From assembly GCA_022822905.1 (NCBI GenBank), contig JAJDYE010000004.1, positions 1-64,000 on the forward strand: a DNA stretch of 64,000 bases, written 5' to 3'. A program made the translations under genes and the position numbers. Source of the DNA: Acidimicrobiia bacterium. Lineage in GTDB: Bacteria; Actinomycetota; Acidimicrobiia; Acidimicrobiales; Bin134. Within the stretch, counting starts at the first letter, position 1, and the number at the start of each line of letters is the position of its first letter. The notes beneath the pieces are model-generated. The model had not been told where the DNA came from. It saw only the letters and a list, made by a program, of their open reading frames with translations, and did no database searches. Shown piece by piece: positions 7,946 through 18,776 of the stretch.

Positions 7946-8772
7946 GCTCTGACGGACTCGACCTTCGGATCGAAGACCTCACGGTGGTGTACGGGGGCGT
8001 CACTGCGCTGGACAACGTGAACATCACCGTGCCCCCCGGCGGGTTCGTCACCGTCTTGGGGGCCAACGGCGCGGGCAAGACCACCTTGGTCCGGTCGATC
8101 ACCAGCCTGCTCTATCTCCATAAGGGCCGAGTGCGCCGGGGGGACATCACGCTGGGGGGCGAGTCGATCCTGGGCAAGAAGAGCCCCGACATCGTGAAGG
8201 CCGGCGTGGCCCAAGTACCCGAGGGCCGCAAGCTGTTCCCCAACCTAACGGTCAAGGAGAACCTGCTGTGCGGGGCGGCCAGTCGCTCCGACGTCGACGC
8301 CATCGACGATTCCCTGGAACAGAACCTGGAGCTGTTCCCCCAGCTTCGGCCGCTGTTGAACCAGACCGCTGGTTTGCTTTCGGGCGGCGAGCAGCAGATG
8401 GTGGCGGTGGGACGGGCGCTGATGTCGGATCCAGCCCTGTTGATCTGCGACGAGCTGTCGCTGGGCCTGGCCCCCAAGATCGTGCATCGCCTGTTCGAGC
8501 TGCTCACCGAGATCAACGAGAGGCGGGGCACGTCGATTCTGGTGATCGAGCAGAACGCCAGCTTGGCACTACAGCACGCCGCCGATGCCTATGTGCTCGA
8601 ACTGGGCCGGGTGCTGATCGAGGGCACCGCCGATGAGCTCCGGGGCAATCCCATGGTGCAGGAGCTGTATCTGGGCGGCGGCGGGGAGGCCCACACCTCC
8701 TACGCCGCTATAGAGCGGCCCAGTCGCCGCCCGGAATCCCACGGCCGACGGCCACCGGTATCCGAGACATGA
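7942..8772 (+). CDS. livF: ABC transporter ATP-binding protein (LivF family)
   Basis: A 276-aa ATPase. Walker A is GANGAGKTT (about residues 39-47), the Q-loop region reads VAQVPEGRKLFPNLTVKENL as in LivF proteins, the signature is LSGGEQQM, Walker B is ALLICDEL with LSLGLAP after it, and the H-loop slot has Q (LVIEQN), which is normal for LivF. A short Arg-rich C-terminal tail is extra. It pairs with LivG on the cytoplasmic face. ATGA overlaps at both ends. Confidence 0.92.
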   Translation: MSSDGLDLRIEDLTVVYGGVTALDNVNITVPPGGFVTVLGANGAGKTTLVRSITSLLYLHKGRVRRGDITLGGESILGKKSPDIVKAGVAQVPEGRKLFPNLTVKENLLCGAASRSDVDAIDDSLEQNLELFPQLRPLLNQTAGLLSGGEQQMVAVGRALMSDPALLICDELSLGLAPKIVHRLFELLTEINERRGTSILVIEQNASLALQHAADAYVLELGRVLIEGTADELRGNPMVQELYLGGGGEAHTSYAAIERPSRRPESHGRRPPVSET

Positions 8773-9566
8773 GCGACGAGATTCTGAGCTTCGAAAACCT
8801 CACCGTGCAGTTCGGTGGCGTGCGGGCCTGCGACGCCATCGACGGCCACGTCAAGCGAGGCTCCCTGTTCGCCTTGATCGGGCCCAACGGAGCGGGCAAG
8901 ACCACCCTGGTCAATGCCATCTCCGGCGTCTACAAGCCGCTGCCCGGCGCCCAGGTGCAATTCCATCCCGCGGGCAAGCCAACCGAGGATCTGCTGTCCT
9001 ACCGCCCCTTCCAGATCGCCCGGCTGGGGGTGGCCCGGACGTTCCAGAACCTTGGTCTGTTCATGGGCGAGAACGTGCTCACCAACCTGCTCCTCGGCCG
9101 CTACATCCACGAGCACACCCGGCTCATCGAGGGCGGCCTGTTCACTCGAAGGGCAGTAAAGCGGGAACTGGCCGCCCGCCAGGCCATTGAACGAGTGGTG
9201 GATTTGCTGGACCTGGGCTCGTTCAAACGAGAGCCGGTGGGCGATTTGCCCTACGGGGTGCAGAAGAGGGTCGAATTCGGCCGAGTGCTGGCCATGGAGC
9301 CGGAACTGCTGATGCTCGATGAGCCCATGGCCGGCATGAGCGTGGACGAGAAGCAGGACATGATCCGCTACATCTACGCCGCCCAAGACGAGCTCGATAT
9401 GACGGTGTTCCTCATCGAACACGATATGAGCGTGGTGATGTCGATCGCCGACCATGTGATGGTCTTGGACTTCGGCCAGAAGATCGCAGAGGGAACCCCC
9501 GTGGAGATGCAGCAGGACGAGCGAGTGATCGCCGCCTACCTCGGAACCGAGATGGCCGAGAACTGA
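8769..9566 (+). CDS. livG: ABC transporter ATP-binding protein (LivG family)
   Basis: A 265-aa ATPase of the LivG family: Walker A GPNGAGKTT (about residues 37-45), GVARTFQNLGLF as the Q-loop (R-T-F-Q-N is typical of LivG), Walker B LLMLDEPMAGM, and the H-loop LIEHDMSVVM. The ABC signature is degenerate (DLPYGVQKRVEFGRVLA instead of LSGGQ), as often in LivG. The last gene of the tightly overlapping livHMFG block; the binding protein follows after 137 nt. Confidence 0.92.
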   Translation: MSDEILSFENLTVQFGGVRACDAIDGHVKRGSLFALIGPNGAGKTTLVNAISGVYKPLPGAQVQFHPAGKPTEDLLSYRPFQIARLGVARTFQNLGLFMGENVLTNLLLGRYIHEHTRLIEGGLFTRRAVKRELAARQAIERVVDLLDLGSFKREPVGDLPYGVQKRVEFGRVLAMEPELLMLDEPMAGMSVDEKQDMIRYIYAAQDELDMTVFLIEHDMSVVMSIADHVMVLDFGQKIAEGTPVEMQQDERVIAAYLGTEMAEN

Positions 9567-9631
9567 GTTCGCCACACATTTGGCCCCTGACGCCCGCTGT
9601 CAATTAGGGTTCCGCGCAGGACTTCCAATTG

Positions 9632-9659
9632 TTGGATTGCCAACTATTGGATTGCCAAC
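9632..9659 (+). repeat. Tandem 13-bp repeat/hairpins between livG and livK
   Basis: TTGGATTGCCAAC occurs at 9632-9644 and again at 9647-9659. Each unit is itself an inverted repeat (TTGG...CCAA), and CCAATTGTTGG just before can also pair. The location, 45 nt before the livK start, suits either an operator for separate livK expression or mRNA hairpins that protect the upstream or downstream message. Confidence 0.7.
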
Positions 9660-9703
9660 AAAAGACACTGACCACCACAACTCTCGAGGGAAGAGGGGAA
9701 CCC

Positions 9704-11074
9704 ATGACTCGACGCTGGCTGAAGCTTGTTGCAGCCCTGTTTGCGTTCGCACTGATCGCAGCAGCCTGTGGCAACGATGATGACGACGGTGGTGCTGCTC
9801 CGGCGCCAGCGCCTGCTGAAGAGGAAGCACCCGCTCCGGCGCCGACCGAGGCGCCCACCGAGGCGCCCGCTCCAGCGGAAGAAGAGCCCATGGAGATGAC
9901 GGTGCCCGACAACCCGGACAACGGGGTTACCTCCGACTCGATCAAGGTCGGCTGGATGGGAGACCTGACCGGTCCGACCGCCTCGTCGCAGTCGTTCAAC
10001 AGCCACGGCATCGAGGCCTATTTCGAGTGCGTCAACGAGAGTGGCGGCGTCCTGGGACGGATGATCGACTATCTGCCCGAGGACGACCAGTTCAACGCCG
10101 ACAATGCCGCGATCAACTTCACCAAGCTCACCGAAGACGACAAGGTGATCGCCCTGCTCGGCTTGGGCGGCTCGCACATCAGCACCCAGCTCCAGCCCGA
10201 CGTCGAGGCCCTGAACCTGCCGGTGATCGGCCCACCCCAGACCATTGACATCCAGCTTGAGGGTGACCAGTACTTCAACAACCTGGCCCACTACGGCGAC
10301 CAGGCCGACCTGGCCGCCGGACACATTGCCGCCACCGTCGGCGGAATCGAGAACGCCGTGGTCATGGGCATCAGCCTTGAGGTGCCCTCCGGCACCGAGT
10401 TCGCCGCCTACGTAGAGCAGTCCGTACTCAAGGGTGGCGGCACCTACGTCAACACCCTGTACGTGGCGCCGGGGGCCACAGAGGTCACCGCTCAGATGGT
10501 GGAACTGCAAGAAGGCATCGATAACCAGGGCGTGAACTACGTGACCCTCCACGGCTCGCCGGGCGCTGGCCTGGTGGTCATGCAGGGCATGGCCGACGTG
10601 GGAATAACCGACATTCCCATCATCGGCATCCACGGCATCGCGGCCAACTCGATCTGGACCGAGGGACCGGAGTCGGTCAGCGACCAGACCTTCGGCATGC
10701 ACTCCTTCATGACCGCCAACAACAACATCGCAGCCTCGGCTGAGATGGAGCGGTGTGCAACGCTGGCCGGCTACGACGGCGAGCACCTGAACCTGAACTT
10801 CTCCCACGGCTTCCTCAACGGGTACGTGTTCCACCAGGCCATAGAGCGGGCTGCGGAGACCGGTGAATTGAGCCGCGAGAGCCTGACCGAGGCTCTGAAG
10901 GGCACATTCGACACCATGGGCATAACCTGCCCGATCGACTGGAGCGCCAGCAACCACAGCCAGTGCGGCGCGGCGTTCTCGCTCGATCCCGCCTCCGGCG
11001 GCATGGTGCCGGCCAATCCGTTCAGCTTCTACGCCGACAGCTTCGACGGCGAGTACGGCATCGAGATCGGCTAG
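9704..11074 (+). CDS. livK: Branched-chain amino acid-type ABC substrate-binding lipoprotein
   Basis: A 456-aa periplasmic-binding-type protein (Peripla_BP_6 family). The signal peptide ends in the lipobox IAAAC with Cys22 as the lipid anchor. A low-complexity Ala/Pro/Glu linker (about residues 25-65) follows, then the two-lobed binding domain from SIKVGWMGDLTGPTASSQSFNSHG onward. The start has AAGAGGGG upstream. Cell-surface-tethered receptor for the LivHMFG transporter. The ligand is not predictable; the P450 just downstream hints at a substrate that is oxidised after uptake. Confidence 0.9.
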   Translation: MTRRWLKLVAALFAFALIAAACGNDDDDGGAAPAPAPAEEEAPAPAPTEAPTEAPAPAEEEPMEMTVPDNPDNGVTSDSIKVGWMGDLTGPTASSQSFNSHGIEAYFECVNESGGVLGRMIDYLPEDDQFNADNAAINFTKLTEDDKVIALLGLGGSHISTQLQPDVEALNLPVIGPPQTIDIQLEGDQYFNNLAHYGDQADLAAGHIAATVGGIENAVVMGISLEVPSGTEFAAYVEQSVLKGGGTYVNTLYVAPGATEVTAQMVELQEGIDNQGVNYVTLHGSPGAGLVVMQGMADVGITDIPIIGIHGIAANSIWTEGPESVSDQTFGMHSFMTANNNIAASAEMERCATLAGYDGEHLNLNFSHGFLNGYVFHQAIERAAETGELSRESLTEALKGTFDTMGITCPIDWSASNHSQCGAAFSLDPASGGMVPANPFSFYADSFDGEYGIEIG

Positions 11075-11103
11075 CCGAATCGACTAATCGAAAGGCCCCC
11101 ACG

Positions 11104-12336
11104 TTGTCGGACTCCAGTTCGGTCGCTGAAGAATTCAACGCCTATCTGACCGACAACGTGGGGGCCGACCCCTATCCGGCCTTCCGCCGGATGCGGGAAG
11201 AGGCCCCGGTGGTGTGGGCTGAACCGCTCCAGGCCTGGGTGCTCACCCGGTGGGAAGACATCACCGCCATGCTGGAAGACACCGAGAACTTCGGGGCACT
11301 GATGAACCGGCCGGGCACGTCCAGCATCTTCGGCCGGGCCATCTTGCAGATGTCGGGCGACGAGCACCGGCGCAAAGACGCCATTTTGGCCAAGCGTTTG
11401 CGGGGCCCCCGCTATCTCGGTTCCACCATCGAGGAGATCGTGTCCGGCTTGGTCCACGAGTACGGCGACCAACTGCCGGTGGCCCCCGAGGTGGCCGACC
11501 TGCGCACCGGGCTCACCGAGCCGGTTCCGCTGGGGGCCATCGCCGAGCTGATGGACATGGGAGCGGCCAGCAACTTCCGGAACTGGTACAACGACATCGT
11601 CGCCGCGGGAACCTCCAACTTCGCCCAAGACCCAGAGGTCCACTCCCGGGGCGAGGTGGCCCGAGACGAGCTCTACGACTTCGTCACACCCAGCATCGAG
11701 GAGCGCCGCGGCTGTCCCGGCGACGAGCTGCTGTCCGACCTGTGCTCCATGGAGTACGAGGGTGAGCGGCTGTCCGATGACGAGGTCCGCAGCTTTACCG
11801 CGTTCTTGCTGTCAGCCGGTATCGAGACCACCGACCGGGCGCTGGCCAATCTGGTCAAGCACCTCATCTTGCAGCCCGAGCAGTGGCAGCGCCTGAAGGA
11901 CGATCCATCGCTGTCCAGCTCGGCCGCTACCGAGATCCTCCGATTCCGTCCCCCAGTGCAGGCCATCGTGCGCATGACCAAGCAAGACATGGAGGTCAGC
12001 GGCACGGTGATCCCCGCGGAGAACAAGCTCATGGGCTTCATCGCCAGCGCCAACCACGACCCCGACCGGTTCGATAATCCTGGGGAGTTCGACGTGGGTC
12101 GCTTCCAGGGTGCCGAGCGCCCCAACTACACCCCGATCGGCCCGGTTCGGGCCTTCGGCGCCGGCCCCCACACCTGCACCGGCTCGCTGCTGGCCAAGCT
12201 GGAGATGGAACGCACCCTGGAGTACATGATCGAGCGGTTCGACCACTTCGAGTTTGCGGGTGACGTGCCTCCCGACACCGGCATCGTGCTTCGCTCCCCT
12301 GAGACCCTCGACGTAGTCCTACACCCTGCCGCCTGA
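11104..12336 (+). CDS. Cytochrome P450
   Basis: A 410-aa soluble bacterial P450. The I-helix reads AGIETTDRA with the acid-Thr pair for O2 activation, the K-helix ExxR is in ATEILRFRPP, and the heme-binding loop is FGAGPHTCTGSLLAKLE with the Cys ligand. It needs ferredoxin and ferredoxin reductase; a matching pair is encoded at 60433-61840. The chosen start is TTG 11104 with AAAGG upstream, 29 nt after the livK stop, so it can be the last gene of the liv operon. Substrate unknown. Confidence 0.92.
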   Translation: MSDSSSVAEEFNAYLTDNVGADPYPAFRRMREEAPVVWAEPLQAWVLTRWEDITAMLEDTENFGALMNRPGTSSIFGRAILQMSGDEHRRKDAILAKRLRGPRYLGSTIEEIVSGLVHEYGDQLPVAPEVADLRTGLTEPVPLGAIAELMDMGAASNFRNWYNDIVAAGTSNFAQDPEVHSRGEVARDELYDFVTPSIEERRGCPGDELLSDLCSMEYEGERLSDDEVRSFTAFLLSAGIETTDRALANLVKHLILQPEQWQRLKDDPSLSSSAATEILRFRPPVQAIVRMTKQDMEVSGTVIPAENKLMGFIASANHDPDRFDNPGEFDVGRFQGAERPNYTPIGPVRAFGAGPHTCTGSLLAKLEMERTLEYMIERFDHFEFAGDVPPDTGIVLRSPETLDVVLHPAA

Positions 12337-12357
12337 ACCGGCCCAAGCCGGGGCGGT

Positions 12358-13356
12358 CTAGGAGACAAACTCAGCGGGCTGGGCCTCGAAGCGCTGTTGG
12401 CAGCCGGTAGCGCAGAAGTAGTAGGTGATGCCGCCGTGGATGGAGCGGTAGCGGGCATCGGCCACCAGCACGGTCATGCCGCACACCGGGTCGATGGCCT
12501 CTTCAGGGCGATCTTGGGACGCGGCCTCGGTGTCGGCTGCGAGGTGGCCCTCGGCCCGGCGAGCCACCAGGTCGGCCATGATGGCCGCCGCGATCTCCCG
12601 GTTGGGAATGCGGCCCAGGTTCAAACCGGCCGGAGAGCTGATCCGGGCCAGATCGTCGTCACCGAACCCCTGGGTGCGGAGGTAGTCGTTCATGGCCTCG
12701 GCCCGCTTGGCCGACGCCACCAGGCCGATGTATCCGGCATCGGTGCCCAACGCAGCCGCCAGCGCCACGTCGTCGTAGTGCCCCTGGGTGGCCACCACCA
12801 CTGCGGTGGCCTGGTCGACGATCAGGCCGCTCAAGTCCAAGCTGGTGCGCACGAGCTCGGGGCGCTCATGGTCGTCGGGCTGACCGCCGTCGTCGACGAC
12901 CACCGCATCCCAGCCGATGGCGGTGGCCACCGCGGCGATGGCGTCCACCGCCGGAGATCGCCCGATCACCACCACCTGGGGGGCGGGCAGGCTCGGCTCC
13001 AGATAGATCTCCATCGCACCCTCCGATTCACATGCCATGGCAATCGTGCGCAGCCCGTCGCTGTGCTCGTCGCTTTGACCAGTTCCCGCGCTCCGGCTTC
13101 GGTCTCGGCCGTCCGATGGACCCAGACACAGCAGCCGAGGTTCGCCATGGTCCAAGCAGGCCAGCGCCTCCACGATCACGGTGGGCTCGGCGCACGCCCC
13201 GCCCAGCCAGCCCCGCACCGAGCCGTCGGGCAGGATCACCGCCTGCGACCCCTGCTGGCCCGACGAGGGTGCTCGCCGCCAGATCACCGAGGCCATCACG
13301 AACGGCTGGCGCTGCTGGCGTAACTCCACGGCCCGAGCCATGACGTCGACGTTCAC
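12358..13356 (-). CDS. XdhC/CoxF-like molybdenum hydroxylase accessory protein fused to a YHS domain
   Basis: A 332-aa protein. Residues ~1-70 form the XdhC_CoxI N-domain (MARAVELRQQRQPFVMASVIWRRAPSSG..GSVRGWLGGACAEPTV); residues ~125-275 are the C-terminal Rossmann domain (QVVVIGRSPAVDAIAAVATAIGW, VVATQGHYDD, YIGLVASAKRA); residues ~285-332 are a YHS domain (DPVCGMTV ... YYFCATGCQQRFEAQP) with metal-binding-type cysteines. XdhC-like proteins mature Mo hydroxylases by binding Moco and helping sulfuration, or in CODH systems copper loading. It follows coxL by 17 nt on the same strand. GTG 13356 is chosen for its AAGGG; ATG 13341 is the alternative. Confidence 0.88.
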   Translation of the reverse strand: MNVDVMARAVELRQQRQPFVMASVIWRRAPSSGQQGSQAVILPDGSVRGWLGGACAEPTVIVEALACLDHGEPRLLCLGPSDGRDRSRSAGTGQSDEHSDGLRTIAMACESEGAMEIYLEPSLPAPQVVVIGRSPAVDAIAAVATAIGWDAVVVDDGGQPDDHERPELVRTSLDLSGLIVDQATAVVVATQGHYDDVALAAALGTDAGYIGLVASAKRAEAMNDYLRTQGFGDDDLARISSPAGLNLGRIPNREIAAAIMADLVARRAEGHLAADTEAASQDRPEEAIDPVCGMTVLVADARYRSIHGGITYYFCATGCQQRFEAQPAEFVS

Positions 13357-13373
13357 AACACGAGCACCCTTGG

Positions 13374-15725
<2,352 letters not shown>

Positions 15726-15734
15726 GATCGCTCC

Positions 15735-16214
15735 TCAGCTTCCGTTGGACGATTCGGCCACCCGAGCGGCCGCCGTCTGAATGGCCTTGACAATGTTGAT
15801 GTAGCCGGTACACCGGCACAGGTTGCCCGAGATGGCCCAGCGCACGTCGTCGTCAGACGGGTCGGGGTTCTCGGCGATGAGAGAGGCGCCCACCAGCATC
15901 ATGCCGGGGGTGCAGAACCCGCACTGGAGGCCGTGGTCATCGGTGAACGCCGACTGGATGGGATGCAGGCCGTCGGCACCCTTGAGGCCCTCCACGGTGG
16001 TGACCTCCGACCCGTCGGCCTGCGCAGCCAATACTGTGCAGGCCTTGACCGGCGTGCCGTCCATCAGCACGGTGCAGGCCCCGCAGCTGGTCGTGTCGCA
16101 GCCCACGTGGGTGCCGGTGAGCCCGACCGTGCGGCGGATGTGGTCCACCAGCAGCGTGCGGGGCTCCACGTCGCTGGCGTGGTCGGAACCGTTGATGGTG
16201 ATGTTGATTTCCAT
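15735..16214 (-). CDS. coxS: Carbon monoxide dehydrogenase small (2Fe-2S) subunit
   Basis: A 159-aa iron-sulfur subunit. The N-terminal plant-type cluster site is CDTTSCGACTVLMDGTPVKAC and the C-terminal helical domain has CGFCTPGM ... NLCRCTGY, the pair of [2Fe-2S] motifs of this family. ATG 16214 is chosen, one nt after the coxM stop; the longer frame upstream is coxM shadow. It carries electrons from the Mo-Cu site in CoxL to FAD in CoxM. Confidence 0.94.
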   Translation of the reverse strand: MEINITINGSDHASDVEPRTLLVDHIRRTVGLTGTHVGCDTTSCGACTVLMDGTPVKACTVLAAQADGSEVTTVEGLKGADGLHPIQSAFTDDHGLQCGFCTPGMMLVGASLIAENPDPSDDDVRWAISGNLCRCTGYINIVKAIQTAAARVAESSNGS

Positions 16215-16215
16215 G

Positions 16216-17079
16216 TCAGCTCCCTTCGGCCTGCTGGGCGGCGGCGGCCAGCCCCCGCTTGGTGTAGGTGCGGACCACCTGGCGTTTCCAGGCGGCGGTG
16301 CCCCGGACGTCGTCGCGGGGCTCGGCGGCGGCCGCGGCCAACTCGGCAGCCTCGGCAAACAGCTCCTCTGAAGGCTGCTGGCCCACTAGTAGAACCTCGG
16401 CATCGGCCACCTTGGTGTTGATGGGATTGACCGAGGTGAGGGCCAGTCCGGCGGCGGCGATGGCCCCGGAGTCATCCAGTTCCAGATGGGAGGCCACCGC
16501 CACCGTGGCATAGTCGCCGATCTTGCGCTCCAGCTTGAGGTAGGCCCCTCCGGAGCGGCCCGACGGGACGGGGATGCGAAGCCCAACCACCAGCTCGTCT
16601 TCGCCCAGCGTGGAGGTGAACGCCCCATCCACGAAGTCGGCAATGGAGATCGACCGCTCGCCGCTGGGCCCTTGGGCGATCACATCGGCCCCGGTAGCCA
16701 ACAGCACCGAGTTCCAGTCGCCCTCCGGGTCGCAGTGAGCCACCGACCCGCACATCGTCCCCCGGTTCCTCACCAGAGGATCGGCCACCCACGGTGCAGC
16801 AGCGGCAACAGCTCCAAACGTGGCATCCGAAGCCACCACATCGGCATGGCGCACCAGCGCCCCCACCTGGAGGTGCCCGTTGGACCGCTCAATGGCATCC
16901 AGCCCAGCAATGCGGTTGATGTCAATCAGCGTCTCGGGAAACGCCACCCGCATCTTCATCATGGGGATGAGACTCTGGCCCCCGGCAAGGAACCGACCCC
17001 CCTCCCCCGCGTCCACCTTGGCCTCCACCGCCTCCGCGACGGTCTGGGCCACGACAAGGTCGAACCGAGACGGGAACAT
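16216..17079 (-). CDS. coxM: Carbon monoxide dehydrogenase medium (FAD) subunit
   Basis: A 287-aa FAD-binding subunit of the xanthine dehydrogenase/CODH type. FAD contacts are seen in LAGGQSLIPMMKMR (usual AGGHS with Gln for His) and VRNRGTMCGSVAHCDPEGDW (usual TIGG replaced by RGTMCGS, as in CoxM relatives), then the C-terminal CO_deh_flav_C domain (YLKLERKIGDYATVAVA). A strong GGAGGAGGG sits just before the ATG at 17079. First gene of the coxMSL-xdhC operon; the promoter must lie in 17080-17169. Confidence 0.93.
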   Translation of the reverse strand: MFPSRFDLVVAQTVAEAVEAKVDAGEGGRFLAGGQSLIPMMKMRVAFPETLIDINRIAGLDAIERSNGHLQVGALVRHADVVASDATFGAVAAAAPWVADPLVRNRGTMCGSVAHCDPEGDWNSVLLATGADVIAQGPSGERSISIADFVDGAFTSTLGEDELVVGLRIPVPSGRSGGAYLKLERKIGDYATVAVASHLELDDSGAIAAAGLALTSVNPINTKVADAEVLLVGQQPSEELFAEAAELAAAAAEPRDDVRGTAAWKRQVVRTYTKRGLAAAAQQAEGS

Positions 17080-17169
17080 AGGCCCTCCTCCCCTGGGCTT
17101 CAGTTGTGTCCGCCACCCTACCCCTCAGCCCAAAACCCCGCTGAGGAAGTGAAGGTGTTCATCTCCGGT

Positions 17170-17568
17170 TCACCCCAAGCGGCGGTCCAGCCGATCGCGA
17201 AACGCCCGGGCTCCTACTACTACGGCACCGTGCCGGCGGACTCGCCGCGCCAAGTCGCGGTCGGAGGTGACCACCGTGGCCGCCGACGGATCATCCATAG
17301 CAGCCACCTCATCGGCTATGCGGTCATCGGCCGCGTTGGGACCGCGGCGCGAGGCATAGGCCAGTTCGACTGGGCCGTGATGCCCGGAAGGCAAGCTGGG
17401 CACTGGTCGGCCGTCCGCCACCACCAGCGCCGGCACCCCAGCATCGCCCAAGTCTTCAATCAGTCGGACCAACGCGCCATCCCGATCAGCCCACCACCCA
17501 TCAGGCCGACACCCAATAACGTTCATAGCATCAACCACCAACACCAAGACCCCCCTCAGATTCGCCAC
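17170..17568 (-). CDS. NYN/PIN-like nuclease (YacP-type)
   Basis: A 132-aa protein of the NYN domain family. Acidic residues typical of the PIN-like active site are present: D in LVVDAMNVIG, D in VVADGRP, the D-D pair in AADDRIADE and D in VVTSDRDLARRVRRHG. YacP/Rae1 relatives cleave mRNA on ribosomes. The start is uncertain: GTG 17568 is the longest, while a TTG or GTG some 15-25 nt later follows an AGGGGGG stretch and would still keep the first active-site Asp. It stands alone between coxM and the peroxidase. Confidence 0.78.
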   Translation of the reverse strand: MANLRGVLVLVVDAMNVIGCRPDGWWADRDGALVRLIEDLGDAGVPALVVADGRPVPSLPSGHHGPVELAYASRRGPNAADDRIADEVAAMDDPSAATVVTSDRDLARRVRRHGAVVVGARAFRDRLDRRLG

Positions 17569-17739
17569 CGACGGTAGGCGGGGCGGCGGGTGGCTCCCCC
17601 ACCCTGCCCATCCAGCATGGCCGTACCCACGGTAGGGCCGGGGGGTGGCGTCGGTGGCGGACCTGGCCGCACCGACGGCCAGGCCGCTTCCGGCGACAGG
17701 ACCCGCCGGCCCGGATGGAAATCAGCCCTGGAAAACCGA

Positions 17740-18660
17740 CTAAGCCAGGCTGGTGTCGAGGCACTCCACGGAGGGAGCGAAGTAGTAACTACCCGAAGCC
17801 GGGTTCGAGAAATCAGTAAGCATGTCGCGCACCTGGCCGTTGCGGCCATACATCGCATCCATGCGCTCCCGGAACGGGGCCTGGGTCTTGCAGAAGGCCA
17901 TGAAGTACAGCCCCACGGTGCCATCGTGGAAGGCATACGGGGTGGACCGACGAGCGATCTCGTCCCGCTTGGGCTTGGACGCATCGGCGGTATCGCCGTC
18001 GCGCAGCTCCACGTGGGAGAGGTGCGAGTGCGGGGCCTGCTCGTCCAAACGGGTGGAGTCGGCCTTGGTCCTACCGAAGTTCACCTCTTGGGTGGGCACG
18101 TCAAGCTGCTCCCAGGCCACCAGGTCGTGGACCCAGCGCTGGGCGATGATGAAGCTGCCGCCCGCACCGGCCTCGCCGTCGGGGATGATGGCCACGGCGG
18201 GCTGATCCTCATCCTCCGGGTTGCCGGTGCCGTCGATGAAACCGGTCATGTCCAGGCTCTCGCCGTAGATAAAGGTGGGGGTCTCCCGGGCCACGCTCAT
18301 CCCGCCGGCGATCAGGGCCATGCGGGCGTCCCATTGGGCTTTCCACACCAAGTCCTTCTCGTCGTGGGTCATCCACAGCAGCAGCTCCTCTTGGGTGCCC
18401 TTGGCCTCGCGGCCACTGCCGTCGATGGACTCCACCGTGTGATACGGCTGGAAGTCGCCGGGAACGTCGTCGGTAAGGTCGGCCAACAGAGTGGGGCCGA
18501 GCCCGATGACGAGGTTGATCCCCTGGGCGTCGCAGTTGCTGCGGCAATCGGAAATAGCCGACTTGATAGCCCCCAAATCGGCGCCGTCACCGCGACTGAG
18601 GTGGACATACCATTGGTATTTGCCCATTTCGTTGAAAATTGCCGGCTGGCAGGTCGCCAT
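17740..18660 (-). CDS. DyP-type heme peroxidase
   Basis: A 306-aa dye-decolorising peroxidase of the YfeX-like subgroup. The signature GFIDGTGNPED holds the distal Asp of the GxxDG motif; the proximal heme His lies in the RLDEQAPHSHLSHVEL region. The N-terminus MATCQPAIF has no signal peptide, so it is cytoplasmic (or an encapsulin-type cargo, but no such targeting tail is seen). It reduces H2O2 while oxidising a range of substrates. GGAGGAG precedes the ATG. The 171 bp between its stop and the NYN gene contain no gene that I can support. Confidence 0.9.
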   Translation of the reverse strand: MATCQPAIFNEMGKYQWYVHLSRGDGADLGAIKSAISDCRSNCDAQGINLVIGLGPTLLADLTDDVPGDFQPYHTVESIDGSGREAKGTQEELLLWMTHDEKDLVWKAQWDARMALIAGGMSVARETPTFIYGESLDMTGFIDGTGNPEDEDQPAVAIIPDGEAGAGGSFIIAQRWVHDLVAWEQLDVPTQEVNFGRTKADSTRLDEQAPHSHLSHVELRDGDTADASKPKRDEIARRSTPYAFHDGTVGLYFMAFCKTQAPFRERMDAMYGRNGQVRDMLTDFSNPASGSYYFAPSVECLDTSLA

Positions 18661-18776
18661 TGCGCATCTCCTCCCTGAAAACGTTGGCTGCTAACGAAGT
18701 CTGGCACTATTGCCAGGCAGATTCACCTTGAAGCGCAAAATTCCATAACCCATGCTGACAACCGCAGGAGGAGCCC

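Noticed and set aside
17531-17764. 77-aa minus-strand frame between NYN and DyP genes
   Set aside because: Composition is Gly/Arg/Pro-rich, no motif and overlap with the NYN gene.
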